Shown piece after piece: positions 24,570 to 33,175 of a stretch of DNA of 64,000 nucleotides. The DNA is from CAXMQZ01 sp963707075 (GTDB taxonomy: Bacteria > Acidobacteriota > Thermoanaerobaculia > Multivoradales > JAHEKO01): assembly GCA_963707075.1 (NCBI GenBank), contig CAVPOX010000001.1, positions 124,001-188,000 on the forward strand. Reading direction: 5' to 3'. Every line of letters begins with the position of its first letter. The stretch's first letter is position 1. The notes below the pieces were generated by a model. That model had not been told where the DNA came from. It made no database searches and saw only the letters and a program-made list of their open reading frames with translations. The position numbers were made by a program, and so were the translations under genes.

Positions 24570-26435
24570 CTACGGAGATTCATGCGCAGGGTTCTGAAAC
24601 GGCTCGCCCGCCCGCAGCGACTCGTAGACGGACTGCAGGACCCGGAAGGCCTTCTTCTTCTGGCCCTCACTCGAAATCAGCCCCTTGCGGTTCCAGAAGT
24701 CCTGGATCTCCGGCAGGGGGCGGCGGGGTGAGCGAAAGTCGACCAGGATCCAGGGACTGATGCCCCGGAGGAAGGGGAGCCGCCGCAGCATCGCAATCTG
24801 GTGCCGATAGAGATCTTCCTGATACTCCTCGGTCCAGCGCTCGAGTGGGTCGCCATGCTTTCCCGCCAGCGCGCCACCGCCGAGCTCGCTCATGATGAGC
24901 GGCTTGTCATAGGTCATCTTCCACTCGACATTGTCGGCCTTGGTGGGAAGGCCGTCGTACCAGCCGATGTACTCGTTGCAGCCGAGCACGTCGAGGTATT
25001 CGCCCAGTGGGTCATCGATCAAGAGGGTCTGGTCGTCGATGTAGTGACGCTCCATGGCGGCAGTGACGAGCCGGGTGGGGTCGAGCTCGCGAGCCAGTTC
25101 CGCCAGGCGGCGCATGAAATCCAGGCGTTCATCGATCACCGGGGTCTCGTTGCCAACAGACCAGAGAATGACCGCGGCGCGATTGCGGTCGCGCCCGATC
25201 ATTTCGGTCAGTTGATTTGCGGCGTTGTCGAAGGTCCTGGAGTTGGACCACTGAATGGTCCAGTAGACGGGGATCTCGGCCCATACCAGCAGCCCACGTC
25301 GTTCGGCTTCCTCGATCATGAAGGCGTTGTGCGGGTAGTGGGCCAGACGCACGAAGTTGGCGCCGAGCTCCTCCGCCCACCCCAGGAGCCTGCGCGCATC
25401 TTCCTGGTTCCAGGCGCGTCCCGGGCGCCAGGGTGCCTCTTCGTGCAGCGAGATGCCACGCAGAAAGATCGGCTCTCCGTTGAGCAGAATCTCGGTGCCG
25501 CGAGTCGCGATGGAACGGAACCCGATCTGCTCTTCAACCCGGTCTCCTGGCGTGGAGATCACCACTTCGTATCGCTTCGGGTTGTCGGGAGACCAGAGCT
25601 CGAGATCCGCTTCGAGCTCGAACCCAGCCAGACCCTGTGGATCGGTAGAGACCGTGTGCTCGATTCCCGCTTCCGGGATCTTCAAAGTCACCGTCTGCGC
25701 TTGCCGTTCCGGGCCGTCGAGTTGGATCCATCCCGCGAGGCGATCAAGAGATCCGGGAGCCAGCTGCACGTGATAGTTGCGAATGAAGGTGTCGGGGACC
25801 GCGAGGAGGAGGACCTGGCGGGTCAGCCCGCCGTAGTTCCACCAGTCGGTGTTGAGGGTTGGCACGCCTTCGAGTCGCCTTGTACTGTCGACCTGGACGA
25901 CAAGATGATTGTCTTTCTGGCGCACCGAGTTGGTGATCTCGAAGTTGAAAGGCGTGAAGCCGCCCTCGTGCTCACCCAGTAGCTCACCGTTCAGGAAGAC
26001 CAGAGCCCGGTAGTTGGCGGCACCAAAGTGCACAAAGAGTCGAGAATCGTCACCGGAGGGATGATCGAAGGAGGTCTTGTACCAGACGGGACCCTCGTAG
26101 AGGAAAAGGGATTCCCTCTGCGAGTTCCAGTCGCCAGGGACCGTCAAAGTGGGAGAACGGTCGAAATCGTACTCGATGAGATCGGAGGGACTCTGGGGTT
26201 TGGCATTCCTGAAGTAGCCGTCCTTGTTGGGCTGAGAGCGATAGTCCTGGTAGCCGTTGTCGTAGGGATCGACGATGGCGTGCCACTCACCGTCGAGGCT
26301 GAGCACCTCCCGACCATCGGGATTGCTGATGGGTGGTGGAGTGGACCCTCCGCTGACAGAACCTGCTGACAAGGCGAGGATGGCAGCAACTGACCAGAAC
26401 AGTTCAGAAGCTCGTACTGCGTTGAATGTGGGCAT
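24570..26435 (-). CDS. Glycoside hydrolase family 2, beta-glucuronidase/beta-galactosidase-like, exported
   Basis: 621 residues from the ATG at 26435 (GGAG upstream). Signal peptide about 1-30, then the GH2 order: sugar-binding jelly roll (LSLDGEWHAIVDP, VPGDWNSQRESLFLYEGPVWYK), immunoglobulin-like domain, and TIM barrel. The acid/base Glu is in WSVGNETPVI (about 430) and the nucleophile Glu in LIMSELGGGAL (about 517). LRGISLHEEAPWRPGRAW and FVRLAHYPHNAFMIEEAERRGLLVWAEIPVYW are typical of beta-glucuronidase-type GH2. It acts in the periplasm on a beta-linked glucuronide or galactoside; the exact substrate is not clear. It may be co-transcribed with the methyltransferase gene. Confidence 0.93.
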   Translation of the reverse strand: MPTFNAVRASELFWSVAAILALSAGSVSGGSTPPPISNPDGREVLSLDGEWHAIVDPYDNGYQDYRSQPNKDGYFRNAKPQSPSDLIEYDFDRSPTLTVPGDWNSQRESLFLYEGPVWYKTSFDHPSGDDSRLFVHFGAANYRALVFLNGELLGEHEGGFTPFNFEITNSVRQKDNHLVVQVDSTRRLEGVPTLNTDWWNYGGLTRQVLLLAVPDTFIRNYHVQLAPGSLDRLAGWIQLDGPERQAQTVTLKIPEAGIEHTVSTDPQGLAGFELEADLELWSPDNPKRYEVVISTPGDRVEEQIGFRSIATRGTEILLNGEPIFLRGISLHEEAPWRPGRAWNQEDARRLLGWAEELGANFVRLAHYPHNAFMIEEAERRGLLVWAEIPVYWTIQWSNSRTFDNAANQLTEMIGRDRNRAAVILWSVGNETPVIDERLDFMRRLAELARELDPTRLVTAAMERHYIDDQTLLIDDPLGEYLDVLGCNEYIGWYDGLPTKADNVEWKMTYDKPLIMSELGGGALAGKHGDPLERWTEEYQEDLYRHQIAMLRRLPFLRGISPWILVDFRSPRRPLPEIQDFWNRKGLISSEGQKKKAFRVLQSVYESLRAGEPFQNPAHESP

Positions 26436-26932
26436 CAGGGACTCCAGATGATGGATCGATAAAGCCTCCGTCAGCCGTACCGTAGCAGGATTCACTTTCG
26501 CCCTTTGGCTACGCGAGCTCGGTGCACAATACGGATGGAGGTTCCCTTTTCAGAAGAAACCTATATATAATCTCGGGTGTCAGTGGTGAGGCTTATGAGG
26601 GCCAAGCCAACCGCTCTACCGATGAAGTAAGAACAACCCCACCAGAGACACAATCCACAGAGTCTCAGCAGTCGAATCGCAAGGGATTTTCCCGGCGGAT
26701 GTTAAACCTATTGATATGAAACCAGTGGCATCGATCATGCGTATTGGTCACAAAGCTTCCCGGGGGATTGCCAAGGGAGGTATCAGGACCGTTTCTCAAA
26801 TCCAGCTCGACACCATAGTGGCAGGGTTCTAAACGCTCGAACTGAAACCTTTAGCGCACAGATTCAAATATCAACCATCAAGAAAGATGAGAGTCTCTCA
26901 AGGTGAGAGCTCAGAAGACAAGGAGAATTGTT
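26436..26932. other. Intergenic region between GH2 and barrel-protein genes
   Basis: Nearly 500 bases with no convincing gene. It holds the divergent promoters of the two flanking genes. It is less GC-rich than its surroundings, with CTATATATAA at 26561-26570 as the strongest -10-like run, and an inverted repeat GAGAGTCTCTC near 26890. A 65-codon frame at 26522-26719 shows no coding bias or ribosome site. No RNA gene was recognised. Confidence 0.55.
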
Positions 26933-27622
26933 TTGAAAACATCCAAGAATCTGAAGTACGTTGCTGCCATCGCGATCGTGCTGATCGCGGCGCAGTTTGC
27001 AGGGACCTCGGCTGCCGAGGCGCAGAGCGACAACGAGTTCCGCTGGGTCCTTCGTGGCCATTTCGTCAAGACCTGGCCGGGTTCGGACACCTTTCGTGTG
27101 GACTCTGGCCAGAACATCGAGCCGCCCGCGTTTCTCGAGTTCTGGACCAATGGTGGCAACGGCTTCAATCTGGAGGCCGAGTACATGCTCCGCCCGAACA
27201 TCGGGGTGTATGCGGGAGCTACCTTTGCCAACATGAAGACCAACCTGAAGTACGCGCGAGGAAACGACGATCTGTACTCGAGCGACCGGGTCGACACGCG
27301 GCAGTGGAACCTGGGTGGCAACTATCACTTCACGTTCAGCGATCGCATGGACCTCTACGCGGGCCTGCTCGTGAGCTGGGTCAACTACAGCTCTTCGACT
27401 TTCTACTTCCCCGAGATCGATCGTGAGTATCGGGCCGAGTACGACAACGAGCTCTCGTGGGGTTTTAATGGGGGAATCGATTTCCCCTTCACCTCGAGTG
27501 GCAAGTGGATCATCTCGGGGCAGCTGCGTTACTTGTTCATGGCGCTCGAGAGCGATGCCAGGTTCGTGGCCAACACCATCGATCCGCTGCAAGGCTACAT
27601 CGGCGTCGGCTACCGTTTCTAA
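26933..27622 (+). CDS. Outer-membrane beta-barrel protein
   Basis: 229 residues from a TTG start at 26933, chosen because AGGAG at 26921-26925 is 7 bases upstream and a clean signal peptide follows (KTSKNLKYVAAIAIVLIAAQ, cleavage after AEAQ). Mature protein has alternating aromatic and polar strands, such as NLGGNYHFTFSDRMDLYAGLLVSWV, and ends LQGYIGVGYRF with the terminal Phe of BAM-assembled barrels. About eight strands fit the length, as in OmpW/OmpA-like small barrels. No conserved motif allows a function. A strong terminator follows. Confidence 0.82.
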   Translation: MKTSKNLKYVAAIAIVLIAAQFAGTSAAEAQSDNEFRWVLRGHFVKTWPGSDTFRVDSGQNIEPPAFLEFWTNGGNGFNLEAEYMLRPNIGVYAGATFANMKTNLKYARGNDDLYSSDRVDTRQWNLGGNYHFTFSDRMDLYAGLLVSWVNYSSSTFYFPEIDREYRAEYDNELSWGFNGGIDFPFTSSGKWIISGQLRYLFMALESDARFVANTIDPLQGYIGVGYRF

Positions 27623-27646
27623 CGGTACACAACGCTGCACTTTCGA

Positions 27647-27678
27647 CCGCTGTGCCCCACGGGGCACAGCGGTTTTTT
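27647..27678 (+). terminator. Rho-independent terminator after the barrel-protein gene
   Basis: CCGCTGTGCCCC (27647-27658) pairs with GGGGCACAGCGG (27661-27672) and is followed by TTTTTT (27673-27678). The T run touches the stop codon of the convergent FG-GAP gene, so the same stem could also help end that minus-strand transcript, though it lacks a T run in that direction. Confidence 0.92.
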
Positions 27679-29248
27679 ACTGCCTCACGAATCCCCAGCG
27701 CGCCAGGTCGCTCGTTTCGAAGTCGTCGGCTGCGATCAGGCCGTCGCCCCGGAACAGAAAGATCTTGCCTTGATTGTCGTTCGGATCGGCATTGTCATCG
27801 CTGTCGTAGTATTCGGCTCCCACTACAAAGTCATCGAACCCATCGTTGTCGACGTCTGTCGCTCCGGCCAGGGCGTAGCCGAGACTGCCACCGTTCTGGT
27901 CCCCCGAGATCAGGCAGTCCGCGTAGATCGGCAGTGGCTGCGCCAAAGGACCTTCCTTCGATCCCAACCACAGTCCGACACGGCCCTCGTTGGTGGAGTT
28001 GTTGGGATCCCAGACCAGGTCCCACCCCGGCTGGCTGGCGAGAAAATCGTCGTAGCCATCCTGATTGAAATCGCCTACCGAGACTACGGCGAATCCCAGG
28101 AGGTCTCCCTCGTGCAGACCGGCAACCTCCCAGTTGGGTAGACCTTGGGCGAGGCCAGTGTCGGACCCGTACCAGAGCCCGACGGTGCCGTTATTCGTGG
28201 CACCCATGTCGCACGCGTAGCAGCCGATCAGCAGATCGTCGTAACCATCATTGTTGATATCGCCGGCGGCCGCTGTGCCGCTGTCGTGGTCGCCTCCAGC
28301 ACCGCCAAAGCGGTCATCCTTGACGGTCCCTTCAGCAGACCAATCGGCGGTGGCGGGGCTACCGGGAGAGGTGGGACCGGAATCGGATCCGTGCCAGACC
28401 CAGATCTTTCCGACATCTGTTTGGCCGCCATTGTCCCACCCAGTGGCACCGACGTAGAAGTCGTCGTAGCCGTCGTTGTCGAGGTCTCCAGCGGTGCCAA
28501 GTATCAATCCGAAACCATCCAGACTTTGTTCTCCCGACACGGACCAGTCGCAATTGGAAGGCGTGCCCTCTGCACGCGCTCCCTCGGCGTCGAGGCCGGT
28601 TGAGGATCCGAGAAACAAGTAGGCGTGATGCACGGTATTGGCGTCATAGCGATAGGCGCCGACGAGGATGTCGTCGTAATTGTCGCCGTTGACATCGCCG
28701 GCTGGCGCCGCCGCCCAGCCGAGATGGGCGTAGAGGTTGACACCGCGCGCGCGCCAGTCGTAGGTCGTATCGATACCGCCATCGGCGCCGTGATACACAT
28801 AAACCATTCCCTCGTCGCTTGCACCCCCGGGAGCATCGCAGCCGGTGCAACCGATCATGATGTCGTCATAGCCGTCATTGTTGACGTCGCCCGCGGTGCG
28901 TGCGTGCATGCCGAAGAAATGGCTGGTGGTCACGTCAGGCGGCGGTGTAAAGGTCAGATCGGGTGTGACACCGGGTCCGGTGGGGCCGCCGTAGAACAGC
29001 CAGGCGCGACCGGAGTTCCCATCGGAGAATTGGGAGCCGACGATGAAGTCATCGTAGCCATCCCCGTTGACGTCGCCTGCGGAATTCAGGAACTGTCCGA
29101 ACCTCTGACCGGATGCGACGCCCTCGATTGTCCAGGGACTGTCGTTTACAGTCAGCTGAATACCGGCGGCAGTGACAATCTGGGCTGTCAGCAAGGTCGT
29201 GAGCAAAAGGAAAAGAAATAACCGCGGATAGCGCCTGTTTGGCAACAT
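27677..29248 (-). CDS. FG-GAP repeat protein, exported
   Basis: 523 residues from the ATG at 29248, set by AGGAGG 7 bases upstream. Signal peptide about 1-27 (LFLFLLLTTLLTAQIVTAAG). The rest is seven integrin-alpha-like FG-GAP repeats, each with a calcium loop such as GDVNGDGYDDFIVG, GDINNDGYDDLLIG and TDVDNDGFDDFVVG; seven blades make a full beta-propeller. The protein ends DDFETSDLARWGFVRQ, an acidic-aromatic tail that resembles the end of the next plus-strand protein. Likely on the surface or in the periplasm and calcium-bound. Ligand unknown. Confidence 0.93.
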   Translation of the reverse strand: MLPNRRYPRLFLFLLLTTLLTAQIVTAAGIQLTVNDSPWTIEGVASGQRFGQFLNSAGDVNGDGYDDFIVGSQFSDGNSGRAWLFYGGPTGPGVTPDLTFTPPPDVTTSHFFGMHARTAGDVNNDGYDDIMIGCTGCDAPGGASDEGMVYVYHGADGGIDTTYDWRARGVNLYAHLGWAAAPAGDVNGDNYDDILVGAYRYDANTVHHAYLFLGSSTGLDAEGARAEGTPSNCDWSVSGEQSLDGFGLILGTAGDLDNDGYDDFYVGATGWDNGGQTDVGKIWVWHGSDSGPTSPGSPATADWSAEGTVKDDRFGGAGGDHDSGTAAAGDINNDGYDDLLIGCYACDMGATNNGTVGLWYGSDTGLAQGLPNWEVAGLHEGDLLGFAVVSVGDFNQDGYDDFLASQPGWDLVWDPNNSTNEGRVGLWLGSKEGPLAQPLPIYADCLISGDQNGGSLGYALAGATDVDNDGFDDFVVGAEYYDSDDNADPNDNQGKIFLFRGDGLIAADDFETSDLARWGFVRQ

Positions 29249-29691
29249 CTCCTCACCTCCTGTAAAGGTCGTGGTGGACACCTCCAACAGCTGTGGTGCT
29301 CGAGCGGGAGCGATCACCTGCGCCATGCCTTCGGCAGCCCGGCGGTCTTGTCTCTGGAAGGCGAGGACCCGTAGCTTTGTGCGCTCGGTCTTTCGACCGG
29401 CTTACCCTTTCGAGACACTCTCTTCATACACCCAGGGTCCCGGTGGCACACCACCCGAACGGGTGGGCCGCACACATTCCCGACAGGCTATGGGTCGATC
29501 GAAGAACCGGCGAGGTGAATCGAGAGCGCGAACTTGTCGGTTCTGGTGCCAGAGTCGAGTCTCAACACGCTCTCGTGACAAGTGGTTTCGCGAATGCGAA
29601 TTGCCCGATGCCACGCTTAAGTGATACAAATTCGTCAACGTCTTGCCGAAATTCTCACTCGAACGGGTCCCAGACTCGAAGGGAGGGTTGA
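29249..29691. other. Divergent intergenic region
   Basis: About 440 bases between the FG-GAP gene (minus) and the exported unknown protein (plus). It must contain both promoters. A short hairpin CGGTC-TTTC-GACCG lies near 29387-29400. No open frame here shows a ribosome site and plausible protein, and no RNA gene was recognised. Confidence 0.5.
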
Positions 29692-30552
29692 ATGAAGAAG
29701 CGTCGCAGTCTCGCTGCAATTGGCGCAGTAATGATGTCTGTGGTTCCCCATACCATCTTGGCACAAGGACCGAGGTTCGAGGCGGAGCTTCGGCAATACG
29801 ATGGCAGCAACCTGATTTGTGGCTTCGGTATCGACGCCGAGGCGATCAGCTTCGAGCCCGTGGGCTGTGCGGTAGATGCGGTGCGTTCAGGAGCGACGGG
29901 CTCCGGAACGGTGTCGATGAAGGTCCTGGCAGGCCGAGGCTGGGTGCAGACGGGCCTCGACACCGCGGTGAATGCCAATCCCGCCTTCAGCGGCTTCGGC
30001 TATGGAGGGTGCGCCAAAGTGGCCACTAGCATCGATGACATCCTCATCTCGGGCCCAGCTGGCCCAGCGACTGCCGGTCTCACCGTCGACATCTCGGGCG
30101 AGATTGCCGGCGATACTCCGCGCGACACCAATCCTGTTGTGCTGAGAGTATTGTTGTCCTCGTACAACGCGGTGGGTGGATCTCGAGATGCCGATCAGGC
30201 CGAATACAGGGTTTCTGTGCCCGAGATGGCCGACACGACTTTGTCGGTAGGGCCTGTGAATGTCGAGGCTGGAGACACTCTGACGGTCGAGCTCAGGATC
30301 GACACGACCGTCGGGCTGTTTGCGAACAACACAGCACCTTCGAAGAGTCTCGACATCGATTTCTTGAATCGTGACTCCACGTATGGAATCAGTTTCTCTC
30401 GCACCGGTTCAGTATTCGATCTCCCAGCCGGATTCACAGCCAACTCGCTGGACGGTGACATTGCCAACAACCAGTGGCTGTCAGAACCAATCCCCCTTCT
30501 GAACGATGGACTCGAGTGCGGTGGGCAGAGCCTTTGGGAGTTCGTGCAGTAG
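29692..30552 (+). CDS. Exported protein of unknown function
   Basis: 286 residues, ATG at 29692 with GGGAGG 6 bases upstream. Signal peptide about 1-24 (MKKRRSLAAIGAVMM, cleavage after ILAQ). The mature part is beta-rich with two halves, one with paired Cys (ICGFG, VGCAVDA, YGGCAKV) and one a beta-sandwich-like stretch (VNVEAGDTLTVELRID) that could be a carbohydrate- or anchor-type domain. It ends NDGLECGGQSLWEFVQ, similar to the end of the FG-GAP protein. I do not recognise a family. Divergent from the FG-GAP gene, possibly under shared control. Confidence 0.75.
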   Translation: MKKRRSLAAIGAVMMSVVPHTILAQGPRFEAELRQYDGSNLICGFGIDAEAISFEPVGCAVDAVRSGATGSGTVSMKVLAGRGWVQTGLDTAVNANPAFSGFGYGGCAKVATSIDDILISGPAGPATAGLTVDISGEIAGDTPRDTNPVVLRVLLSSYNAVGGSRDADQAEYRVSVPEMADTTLSVGPVNVEAGDTLTVELRIDTTVGLFANNTAPSKSLDIDFLNRDSTYGISFSRTGSVFDLPAGFTANSLDGDIANNQWLSEPIPLLNDGLECGGQSLWEFVQ

Positions 30553-30688
30553 TAGGGTTGGCTAGCCCGAGCTCGACTCTTTGACCCTGCTGGAAGATCG
30601 GCAGTTTCCGGGCTCTGCCCGTGAATCGCTCACCATCGCTTTGCGCAATTCCGGTCGGGCTCTCGCGTTCTCCAAGTGAAAGGTGCGA

Positions 30689-33175
30689 ATGCGAAGAGAT
30701 CGGAGTAGGATCCTCGAGAGCGTGCATTGCTGCCTGGCGGTTTCGGTGGAGCGCCCTTTTCCTATTCATGCGGTTTCCCTGGCAATCACGAGTGCAGTTT
30801 TGGCGGTCTGCCTGGTTCTGGCTGGAGCCGAGCCCGTTGCTGCCGACCTCTGGTACCAGCACTACCAGAAGGCGAAGGAGGCTCTGGATCGGCAGGAATG
30901 GGAGTCCGCGGTCGAAGAGCTCAATCAGGCCATCGCGCGGCGAGGTGATTCGGGTGCACGCGTGCGCACGTACGGTATGCGCACGACGGACTACTTTCCC
31001 TACCTGGACCTGGGCATCGCCTACCTCAACCTCGGTCAGCCCGAGGCAGCGGTCCAGGCTTTCGAGACCGAAGAGCGGCTCGGAGCCATTTCAGCCTCGG
31101 AGCAGGAACGACAGCGGCTCGAGCAGTTCCGTGCCGGGGCGCAAGCCCAAATAGCGGCCCATCGCGCCAAGGAACAGCAGCGGATCGAGCAGATCCTGAG
31201 CGACAGTGTCGCGGAAGCCGAAAAGTTGGCCGCGCGGGGCGATCTCGATGAGGCCATGGTGGCTCTGGGGCGCGGCCTCGCGGTCTCTCCCGAGGATCCT
31301 GGAGCCACCGAGCTGATGGAAAAGCTGCGTGATGATGCACGCAGACTCGAAGCGGAGCGGCGGGTCGCGAGCCAGGTCGAAGGTCTGGTCACGCAGGGAC
31401 AGAGCTTTCTCGACCAGGGAGCGTTCGAAAAAGCCGCAAGTCGGTTCAGGCAGGCGCTGGCGCTGCGGCCGGGTGATATCGGGGTCCAGAAACGGCTCGA
31501 TGAGACTCAGTCCCTGCTGAAAGAGGCGATGCGGGAGGAGGCTGCAACGGGGGAGCCAGCGCTCGACGTCGATGAAGCGCTGCGCGAGGCTGTCAGGCTG
31601 GAGCAGGCCGGACAGCTGGATGAAGCTTTGTCGATCCTCCAATCCGTGCTTGTTCTCGAGCCTCGGGATGTCCGGGCGAAAGCCCAGGAAGAACGTGTTT
31701 TGGCGGCTCGCGAACGAGCTCTGAAGGAAGCGGGGAATCGATCTGCGGCCGAGGAAGAGATCGCTGCCGCTTCCGCACACTTTTCGGCCGGCCGGTTCGA
31801 AGCATCACTCTCGGCGGCCAACCGCGCTTTGGCCTTCTCTCCCGGGAATCCGTCCGCACTCGAACTGGTGACCCGTTCTTACCGGGAGATCAGTCGAGTG
31901 CTTCTCGGCCGCAGCATGGGTGGCAACATTCCGCCTGCGATTCGCTTCGCGGACTTCCGCCACGATCACAGTGGGCAGTACCTGCAGGCGGTCAGTGATC
32001 CCGAGTTTCGGCTGGCCGGCATGGTGATCGACAACTCCCCGGTCATGCTCGAGGTGACGGATGGCCGCGAGCAGGTCTTGCCCGTCGAAGTCGATAGCCA
32101 GCAACTAGGTGACTTCTATCTAACCGAATTCCAGGTCGATGTGGATCTCGAGGTCGGTCAGCAGACCTTGCGTGTGGTGGCGACCGATGCCGAAGCGCTG
32201 TCCGCGAGCAGCGAGTATGCGGTGCTCTACCAGCGTCCCCGTTTGCGTTCACCCTGGTTCCTGGCGCTGTTGGCCGCTGTGTTGATCGGCCTGCTCGGTG
32301 CCGTGGCCATCGCGCGATCTCGACGCCGGGCACGGCGGCGCCAACGGCGATTCAATCCTTATGTTGCAGGGGCACCAGTGCTCGACGAAGATCTCTTTTT
32401 CGGCCGGAATCGGCTCATCGACCGCATCTTGCAGACCATTCACAACAATAGTCTGCTGCTCTATGGCGAGCGACGAATCGGCAAGACCTCGATCCAGCAC
32501 CATCTCAAGAAGCGCCTGCTCGAGCTACAGGACCCCATCTACGATTTTTACCCGGTCTATGTCGATCTGCAGGGTACGCCCGAGGACCGATTCTTCGCCA
32601 CCATCGCCGAGGATGTGTTTCAGCAGCTTGCCGGGGAGGTCGATCTGCCGGCAGAGCACAGCTTCGAAGACGACCAGGCCGACTACACCTACCGCGATCT
32701 GGTGAGAGATCTGCGCAGCGTTATTCGACAGCTCGCCGCCGGCAGTGGCAAGAAGGTCAAGCTCGTGTTGCTCATCGACGAAGTGGACGAGCTCAACGAC
32801 TACGACCCGCGCATCAATCAGCGGCTGCGTAGTCTGTTCATGAAGAGTTTTGCAGAGAGCCTGGTAGCGGTGGTCTCTGGTGTCGAAATCAAGAAGCACT
32901 GGGAACGGGTGGGGAGTCCCTGGTACAACTTTTTCGAGGAGATCGAGGTGCTACCCCTGGACGACGAGGAAGCCCGCAAACTGATTGAAAGGCCCATTGC
33001 CGGCGTGCTGCGAATCCAGGATGGAGTGGTCGAGCGAATCCTCGAGGTGACAGGCAAGCGACCCTATCTGATCCAGAAGATGTGCGTGGCTCTGGTCAAT
33101 CAGGCCTATGAGCGGGGAAGTACGGTGATCGCCATCGAAGACGTCGATGCGGTAACGCCGGTGGAGGTGCCATGA
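30689..33175 (+). CDS. Membrane-anchored TPR protein with C-terminal AAA NTPase
   Basis: 828 residues from the ATG at 30689 (AAAGG upstream). Order: N-terminal signal or anchor (about 25-50), TPR-like helical repeats (about 50-390, for example AVEELNQAIARRGD, AASRFRQALALRPGD, SLSAANRALAFSPGNPSALEL), a beta domain (about 400-515), one membrane segment (about 521-540, PWFLALLAAVLIGLLGAVAIA) followed by RSRRRARRRQRR, and a cytosolic AAA NTPase with Walker A GERRIGKTS (593-601) and Walker B LVLLIDEVDEL (Asp about 697). The layout is that of a periplasmic sensor driving a cytosolic NTPase. Its stop overlaps the next gene (ATGA), which carries a related NTPase fused to a sigma factor. Function is inferred; the family is not named. 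Confidence 0.88.
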   Translation: MRRDRSRILESVHCCLAVSVERPFPIHAVSLAITSAVLAVCLVLAGAEPVAADLWYQHYQKAKEALDRQEWESAVEELNQAIARRGDSGARVRTYGMRTTDYFPYLDLGIAYLNLGQPEAAVQAFETEERLGAISASEQERQRLEQFRAGAQAQIAAHRAKEQQRIEQILSDSVAEAEKLAARGDLDEAMVALGRGLAVSPEDPGATELMEKLRDDARRLEAERRVASQVEGLVTQGQSFLDQGAFEKAASRFRQALALRPGDIGVQKRLDETQSLLKEAMREEAATGEPALDVDEALREAVRLEQAGQLDEALSILQSVLVLEPRDVRAKAQEERVLAARERALKEAGNRSAAEEEIAAASAHFSAGRFEASLSAANRALAFSPGNPSALELVTRSYREISRVLLGRSMGGNIPPAIRFADFRHDHSGQYLQAVSDPEFRLAGMVIDNSPVMLEVTDGREQVLPVEVDSQQLGDFYLTEFQVDVDLEVGQQTLRVVATDAEALSASSEYAVLYQRPRLRSPWFLALLAAVLIGLLGAVAIARSRRRARRRQRRFNPYVAGAPVLDEDLFFGRNRLIDRILQTIHNNSLLLYGERRIGKTSIQHHLKKRLLELQDPIYDFYPVYVDLQGTPEDRFFATIAEDVFQQLAGEVDLPAEHSFEDDQADYTYRDLVRDLRSVIRQLAAGSGKKVKLVLLIDEVDELNDYDPRINQRLRSLFMKSFAESLVAVVSGVEIKKHWERVGSPWYNFFEEIEVLPLDDEEARKLIERPIAGVLRIQDGVVERILEVTGKRPYLIQKMCVALVNQAYERGSTVIAIEDVDAVTPVEVP

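Noticed and set aside
26522..26719. A 65-codon plus-strand frame in the intergenic region after GH2
   Set aside because: No ribosome site, no coding bias and no domain; left as non-coding.
27700..29200. Periodic GAC/GAT-rich repeats seen as a possible tandem DNA repeat or CRISPR-like array
   Set aside because: The periodicity follows FG-GAP protein repeats; units differ in DNA sequence and spacing, with no identical repeats or unique spacers.
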